Positions 31,417 to 33,427 of a stretch of 33,427 bases of DNA are shown one piece after another (within the stretch, counting starts at the first letter, position 1; every line of letters begins with the position of its first letter). Both the position numbers and the translations under genes were made by a program. Origin of the DNA: an uncultured Eubacterium sp. (GTDB lineage: Bacteria; Bacillota; Clostridia; Lachnospirales; Lachnospiraceae); NCBI GenBank assembly GCA_910579145.1, contig CAJTTQ010000024.1, positions 1-33,427 of the forward strand, read 5' to 3'. Below the pieces are notes generated by a model, which worked only from the letters and a program-made list of their open reading frames with translations, was not told the DNA's origin and searched no databases.

Positions 31417-32778
31417 TCAACCCCTTTGTACGCCCTGTAAGATCTGTTCCAGATCGGCGATCAGTTCCTTTGAATATTCTGCCGCTTCGCTGTAAACCTG
31501 CTCTGCCTCAAAAAATGAACCATTTTTCAGGGCTTCGATAATAGTGGCGCCGTACCTGTGGAATTTCCTGTGTTTCATTTCCAACGCTTCCCATATCGGT
31601 AAAATTTGTGGAAATGACGGCTTCATGGAGTAGTAAAAATGACCGAATCCGCATTTAGACGAGTCAAGCTGCAGCGGTGTGACCGTCCGCGCGTCAACCA
31701 TATTTTTCAAATTCTGGAGCCACGTCTGATGGGCAGTGATCGCGTTTCGCACATATTTGGCAAATTCTGAATTTTCCAAGTGGAAAAAGGCATCTTCTGA
31801 CATGACACCCATTTGTTTCACAGACGAATCCAGTGTTTTTTCAATGTCCACAACGGGTTCCACCGCTTTTTTCAGATCAAAACTGACCTGGTTCATAAAA
31901 TCCGTACTCGTTCGAAGCTGTTTTTCCATTTCTGTCATGGAGTTCGTTATTTTTTCGCTCACGGAAGCAATGGAGTGGATGGAATCATTTATTTTCGATA
32001 CATGCTGCTGGCTCTCCATGTTCAGATCCCACACGCAGTTGATCTTCTCGGACATTTCTCCCAGGGAATTAACCGTTTTGGAAGCGCTTTTGACACTTTT
32101 TTCGGAAGCCTCTTTGATCGTTTCTACGAACTGTTCCATATTGCTCGTTAATTTTTGGGTTTCGCCTGCCAATGTACGGATTTCCGCTGCCACGACAGCG
32201 AATCCCTCACCGGCTTTCCCCGCTCTGGCTGCCTCGATGGAGGCATTTAACGCAAGAAGGTTCGTCTGCATCGAAATGTTATTGATCTCGTTGATGACAT
32301 CACTTATGTATTCGAGGATCTGCAGCAGTTTATCCATATCTTTCTGCAATTCCGTGGAAACACCGATCGTCTGTCCAGAGAGATCCCGGATCGTCGTCAG
32401 CTCATTTTGGCCTCTTTGGATTTTTTCAAATACATCAGTCGTATCGGATGAAACATCGACAATGGTATTTGTCAGCTCTTCGTGCTGGTTATTTGCCCGG
32501 CCCGAAAGATCGGTCGAGGTGCCAAAGATCGTTTCCGTAGCATGTGCGACATTTTGTGAAATCTCGACGATTTTATCTGTCTGGTACTGCATTGTTAAGT
32601 CGAGAGAACTGATTTGCATAACGGCTTTGATGTTCTTATCAAATAATTCGCCAAATTGCTTTCTTCCGTTTTTCAGCCGCTGATAAATGTCACGAAGCTC
32701 CGGTTCTTTCGCGTAATCAGCTTCTTTTAATTCAGAAACTGCTTTTACAAGCGCTGATTTACTTGATTTTATTGCCAT
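31417..32778 (-). CDS. soluble methyl-accepting chemotaxis protein with CZB zinc-binding domain
   Basis: 453-residue cytoplasmic chemoreceptor with no membrane segment. The central coiled coil carries the signalling tip LLALNASIEAARAGKAGEGF at 174-193. The C-terminal 110 residues form a chemoreceptor zinc-binding domain: H350, C376 and H380 in KCGFGHFYY, H403 and H407 in MKHRKFH, fitting the 3His/1Cys site of CZB domains, which in other bacteria respond to zinc or to HOCl through the Cys. The N-terminal 60 residues have no recognised sensor domain. AAAGGAG lies just before the ATG. No che genes are adjacent. Confidence 0.9.
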   Translation of the reverse strand: MAIKSSKSALVKAVSELKEADYAKEPELRDIYQRLKNGRKQFGELFDKNIKAVMQISSLDLTMQYQTDKIVEISQNVAHATETIFGTSTDLSGRANNQHEELTNTIVDVSSDTTDVFEKIQRGQNELTTIRDLSGQTIGVSTELQKDMDKLLQILEYISDVINEINNISMQTNLLALNASIEAARAGKAGEGFAVVAAEIRTLAGETQKLTSNMEQFVETIKEASEKSVKSASKTVNSLGEMSEKINCVWDLNMESQQHVSKINDSIHSIASVSEKITNSMTEMEKQLRTSTDFMNQVSFDLKKAVEPVVDIEKTLDSSVKQMGVMSEDAFFHLENSEFAKYVRNAITAHQTWLQNLKNMVDARTVTPLQLDSSKCGFGHFYYSMKPSFPQILPIWEALEMKHRKFHRYGATIIEALKNGSFFEAEQVYSEAAEYSKELIADLEQILQGVQRG

Positions 32779-32847
32779 TGGTCATCTCCTTTTAGTATTT
32801 ATTCCTGCAGCGGGCAGAAGAACCATGCGCCGACTTTGCAGATGTAA

Positions 32848-32861
32848 AAAGTATATACTTT
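32848..32861. other. 14-bp perfect palindrome upstream of chemoreceptor gene
   Basis: AAAGTATATACTTT, just downstream of the predicted -10 of the leftward promoter and thus near its transcript start. It could be an operator, but short A+T palindromes also arise by chance. Confidence 0.35.
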
Positions 32862-32862
32862 C

Positions 32863-32890
32863 ATGATAAGGGATTTTCTGTATTTTGCAA
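32863..32890 (-). promoter_or_regulatory. candidate promoter of the CZB chemoreceptor
   Basis: Minus-strand -35 TTGCAA (32890-32885), 16-base spacer, -10 TATCAT (32868-32863). No convincing sigma-D (flagellar) promoter was seen, although chemoreceptors in Firmicutes often use one. The leader would be about 75 bases. Confidence 0.4.
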
Positions 32891-33005
32891 GCTTTTTTTG
32901 CAAATTTTTTATGGATATTTTTGTGAAAAGCCTGCTAATAAAAAGTCAAGTGTTTTTTTGAAAAAATAGAAAGAAATTTTGTTTTGACTTTTGGGCATAA
33001 CTTTT

Positions 33006-33026
33006 AAACCGCCCAGTAGCCGGTTT
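33006..33026. other. hairpin at the 3' side of the IS110 transposase
   Basis: AAACCG/CGGTTT stem (33006-33011/33021-33026) with 9-base loop, about 25 bases beyond the transposase stop. It may be a weak terminator or part of the element's right-end sequence. The IS boundary itself could not be placed. Confidence 0.35.
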
Positions 33027-33049
33027 TTAAAAATCTGTATTGGGGAAGT

Positions 33050-33427
33050 TTAGCCGTTCTGCTCTAAGTTACGCAAACACTCTTTAACTTTACCGTAGTA
33101 GATGCGCAGAAACTTGTTGGCACCAGCGGTCATGTAGACATAGTAAGGCTTGCCCTCGGAGCGTTTTTTGTCCAGAAAGCGGTATACCGGGTCGTCTGCC
33201 GGGGCATTTTGAAGCAGCGTCGTCATGATCTGGAATAACGTTTTGCGCAGCCTTCCGCTGCCGACCTTCGATGCACGGTTGCTTTTTGGTTTGCGCTGCC
33301 CGGATTCATCCACGCCGGGGTCTACACCGGCAAATGCAGTCAGGGCTTCCCTGTGGGTAAATCTTGATACGTCGCCGATTTCAGCAATGAGCTGGGGTCC
33401 ATAAGTTTTACCCACGCCATAAATGTT
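33050..33427 (-). mobile_element. IS110-family transposase, C-terminal part (5' end outside window)
   Basis: Frame open to the window edge, so the gene continues beyond 33427. The visible 126 residues cover the C-terminal Transposase_20 region: GVGKTYGPQLIAEIGD, LTAFAGVDPGVDESG, and KVGSGRLRKTL with the Ser typical of the IS110 serine-type active site, then helices to the end (YYVYMTAGANKFLRIYYGK). A GTG at 33415 is internal, not a start. IS110 elements encode a transposase guided by a bridge RNA from a non-coding end; for the IS110 group that RNA lies upstream of the gene, outside this window. The element's right end is somewhere in 32990-33049. Confidence 0.88.

Noticed and set aside
31736..32683. 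315-codon open frame on the plus strand
   Set aside because: It is entirely antisense to the CZB chemoreceptor, has a Ser/Cys/Phe-rich composition typical of the complement of a coiled-coil gene, and has no ribosome site.
1..33427. CRISPR array, prophage or integrative element
   Set aside because: No regularly spaced repeats, cas genes, integrase or phage structural genes; the only mobile gene is the IS110 transposase at the edge.

Overview
The window looks like a chromosomal segment of a Clostridia member, most likely Lachnospiraceae. The grounds are the protein families present (NusG domain II plus Gx transporter pair, CZB-domain chemoreceptor, BspA-type leucine-rich proteins, a GH10 xylanase with an Ig-like domain), strong GGAGG ribosome sites, sigma-A type promoters, a CIRCE element and frequent ATGA gene overlaps. 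This family assignment is an inference from gene content, not from a search.

Left part (1-3393): the 3' portion of a membrane chemoreceptor, then a leftward unit made of a 50-codon small ORF overlapping a secreted polysaccharide deacetylase, driven by a clear promoter at 2910-2937. A hairpin-rich element bounded by 11-bp inverted repeats (3082-3327) fills the gap before the next operon.

Housekeeping block (3394-15632, mostly rightward): M18 aminopeptidase, endonuclease IV, TatD nuclease, RsmA and a three-S1-domain protein; a leftward YhfC-like membrane protein; then Orn/Lys/Arg decarboxylase family protein, a guanylate-kinase-like protein, YaaR, HolB, RicT, TrmN6 and RsmI, followed by a leftward AbrB-type regulator. 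This recalls the Bacillus yaaO-tmk-yaaQ-yaaR-holB-yaaT-yabA-yabB-rsmI-abrB-(metS)-tatD-rsmA neighbourhood. Here the tmk slot holds a guanylate-kinase-like protein, yaaQ, yabA and yazA are missing, and tatD/rsmA lie on the other side.

Middle part (15768-21148): leftward AbrB-like regulator, Gx transporter, NusG-domain-II protein and acyl-CoA synthetase, divergent from a rightward BlaI/BlaR1-type pair. The BlaR1 homologue carries a leucine-rich BspA-like extracellular region in place of a penicillin-binding sensor. A perfect inverted repeat lies across the -35 boxes of both divergent promoters and is a candidate operator.

Right part (21194-33427): ilvE, luxS, two overlapping small unknown genes and a secreted GH10 xylanase, ending at a strong terminator; a leftward 887-residue leucine-rich secreted protein with a roughly 250-nt structured leader; clpB under a CIRCE-controlled promoter; a bidirectional terminator; a leftward soluble chemoreceptor with a zinc-binding CZB tail; and the 3' end of an IS110-family transposase at the window edge. 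No rRNA, tRNA or CRISPR array was seen.
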